Shown in pieces: positions 16,052 to 25,199 of a DNA stretch of 64,000 nt. The position numbers and the translations under genes were made by a program. The first letter of the stretch is position 1; every line of letters starts with the position of its first letter. Source of the DNA: Psychrobacillus sp. OK032 (GTDB taxonomy: Bacteria; Bacillota; Bacilli; Bacillales_A; Planococcaceae); assembly GCF_900111345.1 (NCBI RefSeq), contig NZ_FOGY01000009.1, positions 178,753-242,752 of the forward strand, given 5' to 3'. The notes under the pieces are model-generated. The model had not been told where the DNA came from and ran no database searches. It was given only the letters and a program-made list of their open reading frames with translations.

Positions 16052-16205
16052 ATTGGTACCATTTTGGTTTAAAAGGGAATTCGGTGAAATACCGAGGCTG
16101 TCCCCGCAACTGTAAGTGTGGACGACTGTTGAAATAGCCACTGCGAGAAATCGTGGGAAGGCCAACAGAAGGATGAAACACGAGCCAGTATACCTGCCTT
16201 TTTGT
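16052..16205 (+). ncRNA. Cobalamin riboswitch, second of a tandem pair
   Basis: Shows the B12-box features AAAAGGGAATTCGGTGAAA, GGCTGTCCCCGCAACTGTAA, and GAGCCAGTATACCTGCC. Placed between the SAM riboswitch and metE with its own terminator at 16307. Adenosylcobalamin should repress the B12-independent synthase. Exact 3' limit is uncertain because pairing to the kissing loop may extend to about 16235. Confidence 0.95.
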
Positions 16206-16306
16206 CGTATGAAGCAACACTTTCTTCGGGGGTTGAGAGGTGGGGGCGAAGGACTCTCTTAATCGTATCGGATGATTAGTCCTGTTGTTTCCTACTTTTA
16301 ACTTTG

Positions 16307-16348
16307 AGCGATGGCTCAGCCGAAGATGGCTGGGACATCGCTTTTTTC
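16307..16348 (+). terminator. Terminator of the cobalamin riboswitch
   Basis: AGCGATGGCTCAGCC folds back on GGCTGGGACATCGCT, followed by TTTTTT. Confidence 0.85.
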
Positions 16349-16445
16349 TTGCCTTATGAAAGTAGTTGGAAGGGGGGTGATTTAAAAAGAAAGAATCACA
16401 GATTTACATATTGAAAAACATTAACTTAAAAAGGGGAACATATGC

Positions 16446-18731
16446 ATGGTAAACGTACAAAGTTCAAATATTGGATATCCGAGAATTGGTGGAAAGAGAG
16501 AATGGAAAAGAGCGTTAGAAAGTTTTTGGAACGGTAGTATTTCAGAAGAGGAACTGATAACAACAACGGATGCAATACGTCTTGCGAGTTTGCGTAAACA
16601 GAAGGAATTGGGAATCGATCTAATTCCAGTAGGTGACTTTTCACTATATGACCATGTGCTTGATACATCTGTTATGTTCGGTGTTGTTCCAAAGCGTTTT
16701 GAATATACAGGCGGAAAAGTTTCTTTAGAAACCTATTTTGCAATTGCCCGTGGAAATAAAGAGGCAGTTGCATCGGAAATGACGAAATGGTTCAATACGA
16801 ATTATCATTATATCGTTCCCGAATTAGAAGGTGTAACCCCACAATTAGTAGAGAACCGGCCACTAACTTTTTATAAGGAGGCAAAAGAGAAGGTGGGTAT
16901 CGATGGGAAACCTGTTATCTTAGGGCCAGTTACTTATATTAAACTGGCAAGGACGGAGAATTTTACTTCTTTATTACAACAGTTCACACCATTGTATATT
17001 CAACTATTGAAAGAACTTTCTGAAGCGGGGGCACAGTGGGTTCAAATCGATGAGCCAATTTTGACTAGTAAACTGTCTAGCGAAGAATTTGAGCAAGTGA
17101 AACAAGTTTATGCTGCAATTCATGAGGCAGTTCCAGAACTCAACATTATATTGCAAACGTATTTTGAAAAAGTTGCTAATTATGAAGCGGTTGCCGCGTT
17201 GCCGGTGAAAGGACTGGGGTTGGACTTTGTTCATGGAGATTCGCTTGAATTACTACAGAAGCATGGATTCCCTCAAGACAAAGCTCTTTTTGCAGGTGTC
17301 ATTGACGGTCGCAATGTTTGGCGTGCCAATTTGGATGAAAAAGTAGCCCTTCTTAATGAAATTCAATCATATGTTCAAAAAGATCGACTTATTGTTCAAC
17401 CTTCAGCTTCTCTTCTACACGTACCAGTCAGTACGAAACCGGAAGAACGATTGGATTCAATTATAAAAGGTGGGCTAGCATTCGCTGATGAAAAGCTTAC
17501 TGAAATTGTTCTACTAAGTAAAGGTGTGCATGAAGGACCTGGAGAGATTGAGACGGAACTAGAAGAAAGTAGAAATGACCTTTCCATTTTAAATAACTCC
17601 AAGTATAGACGAAACGCAAAAGTGAAGGGAAGTATTGAGAGACTAACAGAACATGATGTGAATCGCACATTGCCTTTTGCGGAACGTATTAAAAAGCAGC
17701 AGCAACGCTTTAATTTGCCTCTGCTACCTACAACGACAATCGGAAGTTTGCCTCAAACACCGGAAGTGAGACAAACTAGATCGAAATGGCGTAAAGGGGA
17801 AATAACGGATCAAGCGTATGAGCAATTTGTTAACGAGCAGATTGTAAAATGGATCAAAATTCAAGAAGATATAGGAATTGATGTTTTAGTCCACGGTGAA
17901 TTTGAAAGAACAGACATGGTGGAATACTTCGGTGAAAAATTTGATGGTTTTGCGGTTTCACAGTTTGGTTGGGTTCAGTCATATGGTTCGCGTTGTGTCA
18001 AACCTCCACTCATTATAGGAGATGTTGCGTTCAGTGAACCGATTACGGTGAAGGAAAGTGTTTATGCGCAATCGTTAACGACGAAACCAGTAAAAGGCAT
18101 GTTGACAGGGCCTGTGACAATTTTAAACTGGTCATTTGTACGTGATGATATCCCTCGTTTTGATGTGTTGAACCAAATTGCATATGCACTTCGTCATGAA
18201 ATAGAGGAGCTTGAAAAGAATGGTATAGGTATGATTCAAGTAGATGAACCTGCATTAAGAGAAGGATTACCGCTAAACTCTGAAAAAAGGGACGACTACT
18301 TAAATGCAGCTGTTTATGCTTTTAAACTTGCAACTGCATCAGTAAAAGATGTAACGCAAATCCATACGCATATGTGTTATTCGGAATTCAGCGGTATTAT
18401 CGATTCCATTAGTGCACTAGATGCAGACGTAATTTCAATTGAAACGTCAAGAAGTCACGGGGAGATTATTTCAGCATTTGAAAACAACACGTATGATAAA
18501 GAAATTGGTTTAGGCGTCTACGACATCCATAGCCCGCGTGTTCCAAGTAAAGAAGAGATGAAACAAAATATTAATCGTGCACTTAAAACAATCAAGCCAA
18601 CACAATTTTGGATTAATCCAGATTGTGGTTTGAAAACAAGAAAAGAAGAAGAAACAATCGAAGGTCTGAAAGTGATGTTGGAGGCGGCGAAAGAGGTAAG
18701 AGAAAGTCAGTTGACTGCAACTCGAAAATAG
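16446..18731 (+). CDS. metE: Cobalamin-independent methionine synthase
   Basis: 761 residues, normal MetE length. N-terminal half begins with [21 protein letters not shown]. The C-terminal catalytic half has [15 protein letters not shown] and the zinc ligands in [11 protein letters not shown] (His and Cys) and the late Cys in NPDCGLKTR. It transfers a methyl group from 5-methyl-tetrahydrofolate polyglutamate to homocysteine. The ATG at 16446 follows AAAAGGGG; an ATG at 16442 is in another frame. It is governed by tandem SAM-I and cobalamin riboswitches, so expression should need both SAM and B12 to be low. MetH, its B12-dependent counterpart, is at 27040. Confidence 0.97.
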   Translation: MVNVQSSNIGYPRIGGKREWKRALESFWNGSISEEELITTTDAIRLASLRKQKELGIDLIPVGDFSLYDHVLDTSVMFGVVPKRFEYTGGKVSLETYFAIARGNKEAVASEMTKWFNTNYHYIVPELEGVTPQLVENRPLTFYKEAKEKVGIDGKPVILGPVTYIKLARTENFTSLLQQFTPLYIQLLKELSEAGAQWVQIDEPILTSKLSSEEFEQVKQVYAAIHEAVPELNIILQTYFEKVANYEAVAALPVKGLGLDFVHGDSLELLQKHGFPQDKALFAGVIDGRNVWRANLDEKVALLNEIQSYVQKDRLIVQPSASLLHVPVSTKPEERLDSIIKGGLAFADEKLTEIVLLSKGVHEGPGEIETELEESRNDLSILNNSKYRRNAKVKGSIERLTEHDVNRTLPFAERIKKQQQRFNLPLLPTTTIGSLPQTPEVRQTRSKWRKGEITDQAYEQFVNEQIVKWIKIQEDIGIDVLVHGEFERTDMVEYFGEKFDGFAVSQFGWVQSYGSRCVKPPLIIGDVAFSEPITVKESVYAQSLTTKPVKGMLTGPVTILNWSFVRDDIPRFDVLNQIAYALRHEIEELEKNGIGMIQVDEPALREGLPLNSEKRDDYLNAAVYAFKLATASVKDVTQIHTHMCYSEFSGIIDSISALDADVISIETSRSHGEIISAFENNTYDKEIGLGVYDIHSPRVPSKEEMKQNINRALKTIKPTQFWINPDCGLKTRKEEETIEGLKVMLEAAKEVRESQLTATRK

Positions 18732-18770
18732 TAGTTACAGTTTATAAAATGTATAAGGGATTTCAAAATA

Positions 18771-18813
18771 AACGCAATGTCATTTGAACTTTGAATGGGG
18801 TTGCGTTTTTTTT
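18771..18813 (+). terminator. Terminator after metE
   Basis: AACGCAA / TTGCGTT outer stem with an inner CATT/GAATG pairing, then eight T. Confidence 0.65.
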
Positions 18814-18868
18814 GCATAATACAATTCTTCGAGGAGACACTAAACTAAAAGAAAGGATGAGTAATAAG

Positions 18869-19012
18869 ATGAAAGATAGCAAATTTGCAGAACTTAATGG
18901 TGAACAATTACAGGAGCTTAATGAGTTGGAAGATAAACTTGGGGTTACGCTTGTCGCTTATGATGCTAACGCAACTTATAATAGTCCTTCTAGTGAAACG
19001 ACAAACTCATAA
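18869..19012 (+). CDS. Small conserved-looking peptide, function unknown
   Basis: 47 residues from ATG 18869 (MKDSKFAELNGEQLQELNEL ...), or 51 from ATG 18857; the AGAAAGGATGAG segment serves better as ribosome site for 18869. It is acidic, likely one helix (ELNGEQLQELNELEDKLG) followed by VTLVAYDANATY and a Ser/Thr tail. Many Firmicutes small proteins have a similar LEDKLGVTLVAYD pattern, but I know no function. A terminator follows at once, supporting a real monocistronic unit. Confidence 0.6.
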   Translation: MKDSKFAELNGEQLQELNELEDKLGVTLVAYDANATYNSPSSETTNS

Positions 19013-19018
19013 GACAAG

Positions 19019-19057
19019 AAGCAGGTCTCGTAGTTCTTTGAGACTTGCTTTTTTTAT
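19019..19057 (+). terminator. Terminator after small peptide gene
   Basis: AAGCAGGTCTC / GAGACTTGCTT hairpin followed by a T-run. Confidence 0.8.
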
Positions 19058-19107
19058 TCATTTCTTCTTGTTTTTATAAACATGATGGCTAAGAAGGTGG
19101 AATATAT

Positions 19108-19254
19108 ATGAATGTGATTATTAAACTTGCTATTGGTTTCGTTGACACTATTATCATCAACTTAATTAGGGTGAATATTCCAATTATAAAAGGAGTGGAG
19201 AAATATGATGATGGAGAAAGATATCACGTTGGAATATGCAAAGAAATTAGATGA
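19108..19254 (+). CDS. Possible short ORF upstream of and into kynU
   Basis: ATG at 19108 with AAGAAGGTGG eight bases ahead gives 48 residues ([20 protein letters not shown] then [14 protein letters not shown]). The end overlaps the first 50 bases of kynU in another frame. The N-terminal part is hydrophobic and contains no tryptophan, so it is not a classical trp-type leader peptide. It may be a coupling ORF, a small membrane peptide, or chance. The inverted repeat GTTGA..TCAAC at about 19139-19159 inside it could be an operator. Confidence 0.3.
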   Translation: MNVIIKLAIGFVDTIIINLIRVNIPIIKGVEKYDDGERYHVGICKEIR

Positions 19255-20488
19255 GCAAGATGTTTTAAAAAAATTTCGAGAAGAGTTTTATTTGCAGCCA
19301 AATGTTATTTATATGGATGGAAATTCTTTAGGGTTGCTGTCAAAAAGAGCGGAGCAGTCATTATTAATATTACTAGATTCATGGAAGAAATACGGGATCG
19401 ATGGGTGGATACAAGGGGAGCATCCTTGGTTTTATTTCTCCGATACGTTAAGTGGAATGTGTGCATCACTTGTAGGGGCTGAGAGAGAAGAAGTAATGAT
19501 TACAGGCTCAACGACTTCGAATTTACATCAGTTAATCGCGACTTTTTATCATCCAGGAGGGTCATGCACTAAAATTTTAGCAGATGAGTTGAACTTTCCT
19601 TCTGATTTATATGCAATCAGTAGTCAGCTATCTTTGCATGGATACAATCCCGAGGAGCATATGGTATTAGTGAAAAGTCATGATGGGGATATGTTAAATG
19701 AAGCGGATATTATAGAAGCAATGACAGACGGTGTTGCGCTTATCGTATTGCCAAGTGTGTTATATAGAAGTGGACAAATTTTAAATATAAAAGAGTTGAC
19801 GAAAGCTGCGCATGAACGAAATATTTTAATTGGCTTCGACTTATGTCATTCGATCGGATCCGTGCCGCATGAGCTAAGTGACTGGGATGTGGACTTTGCA
19901 TTTTGGTGTAATTACAAACATTTGAACGGTGGACCCGGAGCTGTTGGTGGCTTATACGTGAATCGCAAACATTTCGGACATAAACCTGGGCTTGCTGGCT
20001 GGTTTGGTTCTGATAAAGAAAAGCAGTTTGATTTATCTACTGAAATGATACCAGCTTCGAATGCAAGTGCTTACCAAATCGGGACGCCGAATATATTAAG
20101 TGCAGCTCCATTGTATGGTTCACTGGAAATGTTCGCAGAGGCAGGGATAGAGGCCATTCGTGATAAATCATTGAAATTAACGGATTATATGACATTACTA
20201 ATAGAAGAAGAGTTGAGTGACTTTCAATTTATGATTGCAAGTCCAAAGGAACACGACCGCCGCGGTGGTCATATTTATTTAGTGCATAAAGAAGCAGCTC
20301 GCATTTGTAAAGCATTAAAGGAATATAAAGTCATTCCAGATTTCCGTTCTCCAAATGGCATTCGTTTAGCACCTGTTGCATTATATAACTCTTTTGAAGA
20401 TGTATGGAAAACCGTGCAAATTATTAAAAAGATAATGAAAGAAGAATCCTATAAAAAATTTGAAAATAAACGAGAAGTTATTGCGTAA
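19205..20488 (+). CDS. kynU: Kynureninase
   Basis: 427 residues, PLP fold type I. The PLP lysine is K238 in [16 protein letters not shown]; the cofactor Asp lies in [23 protein letters not shown] near the N terminus is the family signature. It cleaves L-kynurenine to anthranilate and alanine. AAAGGAGTGGAG precedes the ATG at 19205. It is the first gene of kynU-kynA-kynB, spaced 15 and 12 bases, so one transcript is very likely. Confidence 0.96.
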   Translation: MMMEKDITLEYAKKLDEQDVLKKFREEFYLQPNVIYMDGNSLGLLSKRAEQSLLILLDSWKKYGIDGWIQGEHPWFYFSDTLSGMCASLVGAEREEVMITGSTTSNLHQLIATFYHPGGSCTKILADELNFPSDLYAISSQLSLHGYNPEEHMVLVKSHDGDMLNEADIIEAMTDGVALIVLPSVLYRSGQILNIKELTKAAHERNILIGFDLCHSIGSVPHELSDWDVDFAFWCNYKHLNGGPGAVGGLYVNRKHFGHKPGLAGWFGSDKEKQFDLSTEMIPASNASAYQIGTPNILSAAPLYGSLEMFAEAGIEAIRDKSLKLTDYMTLLIEEELSDFQFMIASPKEHDRRGGHIYLVHKEAARICKALKEYKVIPDFRSPNGIRLAPVALYNSFEDVWKTVQIIKKIMKEESYKKFENKREVIA

Positions 20489-20503
20489 TAAAGGAGGGGC
20501 TCC

Positions 20504-21322
20504 ATGAGTGAAAAAGGAATTCATACTGATTTTCAAGATGATATGACATACAGTGACTATTTGCAGCTAGATAGCATATTATCTAGCCAAAAGCGGTTAT
20601 CGGGTCATCATGATGAAATGCTGTTTATCATTATTCACCAAGTGAGCGAGCTTTGGATGAAGTTAATATTGCATGAATTAACTAGTGCTATTCAAGCTAT
20701 TCAAGAGGATAAAATGCAAGCTGCTTTCAAGATGCTCGCTCGTGTCACGAAAATCCAATCACAAATCATTCAATCTTGGGATGTACTTTCGACATTAACA
20801 CCTGCTGAGTATTTAGAGTTTCGCGATAAATTAGGAAAAGCATCCGGATTTCAATCTTTCCAGTATAGGCAAATAGAGTTTGCTCTAGGTTATAAAACAA
20901 AGCATATTCTAAAAATCTACGAACAAGATTCTGTGTTGTACGAGCAGCTAGAAAAAGCGTACAGTGCGCCAAGTATTTATGATGTGTCGATCCTGGCATT
21001 AGCTAAAGCAGGATTTACACTAAACCCACTTGTTGTGAAGCGTGATTATTCCGTGACGTATAGTGGAGATGAGTCAGTTGCTGATGCATGGAAAGTAGTA
21101 TATCGAAATGTAGATAAGTACTGGAATTTATATCAATTAGCAGAAAAACTTGTGGATGTCGAAGATTGGCTACAGCAGTGGCGGTTCCGCCATATGAAAA
21201 CAGTGGAGCGCATTATTGGATTTAAAACTGGAACAGGTGGTTCATCCGGTGTGAATTATTTACGTAAAGTGCTAGATTACCGATTTTTCCCAGAACTGTG
21301 GGATTTGAGAACGAGCTTATAA
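20504..21322 (+). CDS. kynA: Tryptophan 2,3-dioxygenase
   Basis: 272 residues, typical bacterial length. Signature stretches: [52 protein letters not shown], and [23 protein letters not shown], which carries the heme-ligand His and substrate loop. It opens the indole ring of tryptophan to N-formylkynurenine using heme iron and O2. AAAGGAGGGG precedes the ATG. Confidence 0.97.
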   Translation: MSEKGIHTDFQDDMTYSDYLQLDSILSSQKRLSGHHDEMLFIIIHQVSELWMKLILHELTSAIQAIQEDKMQAAFKMLARVTKIQSQIIQSWDVLSTLTPAEYLEFRDKLGKASGFQSFQYRQIEFALGYKTKHILKIYEQDSVLYEQLEKAYSAPSIYDVSILALAKAGFTLNPLVVKRDYSVTYSGDESVADAWKVVYRNVDKYWNLYQLAEKLVDVEDWLQQWRFRHMKTVERIIGFKTGTGGSSGVNYLRKVLDYRFFPELWDLRTSL

Positions 21323-21334
21323 TGGGGGGGACCA

Positions 21335-21961
21335 ATGAATAAACAGTGGATTGATATCTCACAACCTTTTTCGAATAAAATCGGGACTTGGCCAGGTGAT
21401 ACACCGTTCCAATTTGACCTAGCCTTTACAAAAGAACGGACTGGCTCCGTTAATATCGGTCGATTCACAACAAGTGTGCATACCGGAACGCATGCTGATG
21501 CCCCCTTTCACTTTGATAATGACGCGCCTACAATTGAACAGCTCGACGTTAATATTTACATTGGGCGTGCAAGAGTAGTAGATGTCACAGGAATAGAGTC
21601 AATTGGAAGAAAAGGGCTGAAAGCATTTGAACTAGATGGAGTGGAACGATTACTTTTGAAAACTGCTAAAACGGTTGATTCGGAACAATTTCCAACAGTA
21701 ATTCCTGTTTTAAATGAAGATATTGGTCCATTCTTACATGAGAAAGGAATTTTTTTAATAGGAGTCGACCATCCTTCTGTGGATGCTTTAGATAGTAAAG
21801 ACTTGCCAGCACATCATGCGCTTTATCGGCATGGTATCTTCATTTTAGAGAATTTATTGTTGCAAGATGTGTCGCCAGGTGATTATGAATTGATCGCATT
21901 GCCATTGAAGATTCAAGGAGCAGATGGCAGTCCAGTGCGAGCGGTTATACGTGCATTATGA
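21335..21961 (+). CDS. kynB: Kynurenine formamidase
   Basis: 208 residues, cyclase-family metal hydrolase. Metal-binding motif HTGTHADAPFHFD with His49, His53, Asp55 and His59. DISQPFSNKIGTWPGD is the usual N-terminal start. It hydrolyses N-formylkynurenine to kynurenine and formate, completing tryptophan to anthranilate with KynA and KynU. No 3-hydroxyanthranilate genes are in the window, so the pathway visible here ends at anthranilate. Confidence 0.96.
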   Translation: MNKQWIDISQPFSNKIGTWPGDTPFQFDLAFTKERTGSVNIGRFTTSVHTGTHADAPFHFDNDAPTIEQLDVNIYIGRARVVDVTGIESIGRKGLKAFELDGVERLLLKTAKTVDSEQFPTVIPVLNEDIGPFLHEKGIFLIGVDHPSVDALDSKDLPAHHALYRHGIFILENLLLQDVSPGDYELIALPLKIQGADGSPVRAVIRAL

Positions 21962-21966
21962 GAAAA

Positions 21967-21998
21967 GTCTTCTATCAGTGATACGAGCTGATAGAAGA
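21967..21998 (+). terminator. Terminator after kynB
   Basis: TCTTCTATCAG / CTGATAGAAGA hairpin and seven T. Confidence 0.85.
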
Positions 21999-22011
21999 TT
22001 TTTTTGTGCTT

Positions 22012-22105
22012 TAGGAAATAATAAAATCTATGGCATATGGATAACTTTCTACAAGTGATTCTCCGTCTAGACTCCAGCGCCTTGCGCTTTTGTTCATACA
22101 AATTT
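22012..22105. repeat. Dispersed repeat family A, copy 2
   Basis: GGATAACTTTCTACAAGTG, TTCTCCGTCTAGACTCCAGC, then GCCTTGCGCTTTTGTTC: the form without the inserted module seen in copy 1. Confidence 0.75.
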
Positions 22106-22240
22106 GACGAAATGGAAAACTACTGTGGATTTTTAATTGAATAAGGAGAGAATAGTGAGGTAAATCATACCGGATATTTTAGATAACGTTTATACTTGAG
22201 GTAGTGAGTGACACCGGATTTAAGACAAGGAGTGAGCATT

Positions 22241-23632
22241 ATGAAAAAAGTAGTTGTGATAGGCGGAGGAATTACAGGACTTTCGACGATGCATTATTTG
22301 CAAAAACTTAAAATAGAACAAGCATTAGATATAGAGTTAGTTTTAGTGGAATCGAACGATTATTTAGGTGGGAAAATTCATTCTGTTCATAATGGCGAGT
22401 TTATAATGGAAACTGGAGCAGATTCGATTGTTGCACGTAATGCAGGAGTTTTGCCACTAGTAGAAGAGTTAAATTTACAAGACGAGCTTGTCTATAATGC
22501 AACGGGTATTTCCTATATTTATACGAATAACGAGTTGCACGCCATTCCTGCGGATACAGTATTTGGTATACCGACGAGTGAAGAGTCATTAGAAAGTAGC
22601 ACGCTAGTTTCCGACGAAGGTAAAGAAGAAGCGTTGAAGGATTTTGATTTACCTAATGAAATCTTTACAAAAGAAAGCTCTATTGGATCGTTCTTAGAGC
22701 ATTTCCTAGGGAAAGAGTTAGTCGAAAAACAAATCGCCCCCGTGTTATCTGGGGTATATTCAGGAGATTTGGATAAACTTACACTGGCATCCACATTACC
22801 ATATTTAGTAGATTATAAAGACGAATACGGCAGCATTATAAAAGGGTTAGGTGCAAACAGAGAGCAATTCCTAGCAGCGGCAAATAAAAAGTTTATCTCC
22901 TTTAAAAGTGGACTTTCTGCTTTGATAGATCGAATGGAAGAGGAGCTACAGGAAGCTACTATTTATAAGGGAGTACACACGACAACAGTTGCGAAAAATG
23001 ATGACAAATATGAAATATCATTTTCCAACCACGAGCCGATCGAAGCGGATTACGTTATATTAACTACCCCACATAATGTTGCACAAAGTATATTGCAAAA
23101 CGAAGAATTGGACGCTGATTTTAATAAACTGAAAAATTCATCCCTCATTAGTATTTATCTTGGTTTTGACATTCCAGATAATCAGCTCCCTGCTGAAGGT
23201 ACTGGCTTTATCGTCTCCGAAAAGAGCGATGTGAAATGCAATGCGTGTACATGGACAAGTCGTAAATGGGAGCATACTTCGGAAAACAGCAAGTTGCTAG
23301 TTCGCATGTTTTATAAAAGCACGAACCCTGCATTCGAAGAAATGAAAGATATGAGTGAAGAAGAATTAGTTCAAGTTGCGTTGCAAGATATTGAAAATAG
23401 CTTGAAACTAAATGGTGAGCCTCACGTTGTGGAAGTAACGAAATGGAATGATTTAATGCCAAATTATCACTTAGAGCATGGCCAAGCGGTTCAATCATTA
23501 ACGAAGAAAATGTCGGTTGAGATGCCTAATGTGGTACTGGCTGGTTGTTCTTATTTTGGCGTTGGTATCGGGGCTTGTATTAAAAATGGAAAAGATACAG
23601 CGGCGTTGATTGCTGCAAAAATTAAATTATAG
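22241..23632 (+). CDS. hemY: Protoporphyrinogen/coproporphyrinogen oxidase, HemY type
   Basis: 463 residues from the ATG at 22241, preceded by AAGGAGTGAG; an upstream in-frame start at 22208 would place the FAD motif too far inside. FAD-binding GGGITGLS at residues 8-15 and GGKIHSVHNGEFIMETGADSI match the HemY family; the C-terminal end has the usual GIGACIKNGKDTAALI. In Firmicutes this soluble FAD enzyme (also called CgoX) oxidises coproporphyrinogen III to coproporphyrin III in the heme pathway. The rest of hem is not in the window. A terminator follows. Confidence 0.92.
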   Translation: MKKVVVIGGGITGLSTMHYLQKLKIEQALDIELVLVESNDYLGGKIHSVHNGEFIMETGADSIVARNAGVLPLVEELNLQDELVYNATGISYIYTNNELHAIPADTVFGIPTSEESLESSTLVSDEGKEEALKDFDLPNEIFTKESSIGSFLEHFLGKELVEKQIAPVLSGVYSGDLDKLTLASTLPYLVDYKDEYGSIIKGLGANREQFLAAANKKFISFKSGLSALIDRMEEELQEATIYKGVHTTTVAKNDDKYEISFSNHEPIEADYVILTTPHNVAQSILQNEELDADFNKLKNSSLISIYLGFDIPDNQLPAEGTGFIVSEKSDVKCNACTWTSRKWEHTSENSKLLVRMFYKSTNPAFEEMKDMSEEELVQVALQDIENSLKLNGEPHVVEVTKWNDLMPNYHLEHGQAVQSLTKKMSVEMPNVVLAGCSYFGVGIGACIKNGKDTAALIAAKIKL

Positions 23633-23642
23633 ATGCAAATGT

Positions 23643-23673
23643 AGGACCAAAATTCAATTTTGGTCCTTTTTTT
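23643..23673 (+). terminator. Terminator after hemY
   Basis: AGGACCAAAATT / AATTTTGGTCCT hairpin followed by seven T. Confidence 0.85.
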
Positions 23674-23751
23674 ATTGGCGAAATGAAATTGTTGGTCTTT
23701 TGGTGGAATTTACAATTTTAGGGGATGTGATACGATGCGGATGGAGGTGGT

Positions 23752-24717
23752 TTGTTGATAGTGAAAACTCGTTCACAGGAGTATGGTTTGATTGGATTGC
23801 AATTGCTAGACAGACGTCTACCTACGACACATGAGATGAAAGAATTAATCCACTCGAAAATGCATATGGCAAGGGCAGGTATTCGTGGGGAAGTGAAAGT
23901 AGACGAGATATTTCAAAAGTACTCTTTTCCTTTTGAGTATGTTGTGCTGCATGATGTTTGCTTAGAATCATATGGAAAGTTTCAGATAGATACGCTTTTT
24001 TTGACGGAGCATTTTATAGTAATATTAGAAAGTAAGAATATTGGAGGAAAGCTACGCTTTAAGCAAAATCCTGCACAGCTAGAACGAGAGAATGATGAGG
24101 GAAAGATAGATGTATTTGAGAATCCAGAGGTACAGGTCGAACGTAATACATATTTACTCGATGAGTGGCTGCGTCTAAAAGGAGTGAAGATTCCTATTTA
24201 TGGTGTAATTGTACTGACGAATTCAAAAGTAATGGTAGTTGAGTCACCTGAAAATTATCCTACTATTCTTCATAGCACGATTCCAGTATTTATTAGGAAT
24301 ATCTCTCGAGAAAAAATGTATCTACAATTGGATGAAATACACAGATTAGCAAAGGAAATCGTGGCGAGCCATCAAACGTATTTTCCTTATCCAATGTGTG
24401 GACGGTGGGGGATTAATCCTCAAGATTTATTGACTGGAGTGCTATGTGAAAAGTGTGACACGCTTGGAATGGTTAAGCGGAAAAATGGCTGGAACTGTTC
24501 AGGGTGTGGTTATGTAGATCGCCTTGCACATGAGAAGACGATTCGAGAGTGGTTTGTTTTGATTGGAGAGAGTATTAACAATCGGCAGTGTCGTTATTTC
24601 TTGCAGTTGGATTCTTTTCAGACTGCTTCACGAATTTTAAATTCTATGGGACTCTTTAGAGAAGGAACATCTAAAAGTAACACAATTTATAAATGGAATT
24701 GGGATGAGAAAAGTTGA
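23752..24717 (+). CDS. NERD-domain protein with C-terminal zinc ribbon
   Basis: About 321 residues from TTG 23752 (TTG 23755 and GTG 23761 are equally close behind GGAGGTGG). Residues about 40-150 are a NERD (nuclease-related) domain: ARAGIRGEVKVDEIF, FQIDTLFLTEHFIVILESKNIGG. The Asp in QIDT and the ESK match the acidic and ExK residues of PD-(D/E)xK nucleases. Residues about 215-260 hold two cysteine pairs (CEKC, CSGC) forming a zinc ribbon. Cytosolic; a DNA-processing role is suggested by the fold only. It is monocistronic and followed directly by the 21-bp repeat. Confidence 0.82.
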   Translation: MLIVKTRSQEYGLIGLQLLDRRLPTTHEMKELIHSKMHMARAGIRGEVKVDEIFQKYSFPFEYVVLHDVCLESYGKFQIDTLFLTEHFIVILESKNIGGKLRFKQNPAQLERENDEGKIDVFENPEVQVERNTYLLDEWLRLKGVKIPIYGVIVLTNSKVMVVESPENYPTILHSTIPVFIRNISREKMYLQLDEIHRLAKEIVASHQTYFPYPMCGRWGINPQDLLTGVLCEKCDTLGMVKRKNGWNCSGCGYVDRLAHEKTIREWFVLIGESINNRQCRYFLQLDSFQTASRILNSMGLFREGTSKSNTIYKWNWDEKS

Positions 24718-24718
24718 A

Positions 24719-24830
24719 TCGGATAATCAATCAACAGAATCGGATAATAGATCCTGATAATCGGATAATAAATCAGCGGAATCGGATAATAAACCCTGAT
24801 AATCGGATAATCCACACTAATAATCGGAAA
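24719..24830. repeat. 21-bp-period direct repeat
   Basis: TCGGATAAT begins at 24719, 24740, 24761, 24782 and 24803, exactly 21 bases apart, and a decayed TCGGAAAA begins at 24824. The 12 bases between units vary (CAATCAACAGAA, AGATCCTGATAA, AAATCAGCGGAA, AAACCCTGATAA, CCACACTAATAA), alternating between two types. It overlaps the last bases of the NERD gene and ends about 75 bases before the promoter of the met operon. Confidence 0.9.
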
Positions 24831-24902
24831 ACGCTACGAAATCGATCAATCTTCGCACATAATCAATCAACTTCATAATATAAAGAAAATTCGAAACTTC
24901 AC

Positions 24903-24931
24903 TTGACGCTTTAGTTTAATAAAGGTACGAT
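24903..24931 (+). promoter_or_regulatory. Promoter of the yitJ-metH operon
   Basis: TTGACG (24903-24908), 17 bases, TACGAT (24926-24931), shortly before the SAM aptamer. Confidence 0.75.
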
Positions 24932-24961
24932 TACTCTAATGATTAAAAACTGAATATTAAA

Positions 24962-25069
24962 TTCTTATCAAGAGAAGCTGAGGGACTGGCCCTGCGAAGC
25001 TTCAGCAACCCGCCGAATAGGTCAGGTGCTAAATCCAGCAGACGTGTAATAGTCTGAAAGATGAGAAGG
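24962..25069 (+). ncRNA. SAM-I (S-box) riboswitch
   Basis: S-box core: CTTATCAAGAGAAGCTGAGG, GACTGGCCCTGCGAAGCTTC, CAGCAACCCGCC, GGTGCTAAATCCAGCAG, GAAAGATGAGAAG. It controls the operon of yitJ and metH, and is the second SAM sensor in this window. Confidence 0.95.
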
Positions 25070-25087
25070 TACGAATTTTGTAAACTC

Positions 25088-25118
25088 GTAAAGCCTTCTT
25101 TTTTAAAGAAGGCTTTTT
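25088..25118 (+). terminator. Terminator of the SAM riboswitch
   Basis: AAAGCCTTCTT / AAGAAGGCTTT hairpin and T-run. Confidence 0.85.
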
Positions 25119-25127
25119 AAAATTTTA

Positions 25128-25186
25128 TTTCGGTGGGCATAACGAAGAGAAGCGGAAGACGCCAAGGCAAATTTGATTACATAGGG
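25128..25186. repeat. Tail of repeat family C before yitJ
   Basis: GACGCCAAGGCAAATTTGATTACAT matches the tail ATACGCCAAGGTGAATTTGATT before the MutS2-like gene (7359-7380). It lies between the riboswitch terminator and the ribosome site. Confidence 0.55.
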
Positions 25187-25199
25187 AGGATGGGTGCAA

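Noticed and set aside
24719..24830. CRISPR array
   Set aside because: The unit is only 9 conserved bases with 12-base spacers of two alternating types; no cas genes and far too short for repeat-spacer structure.
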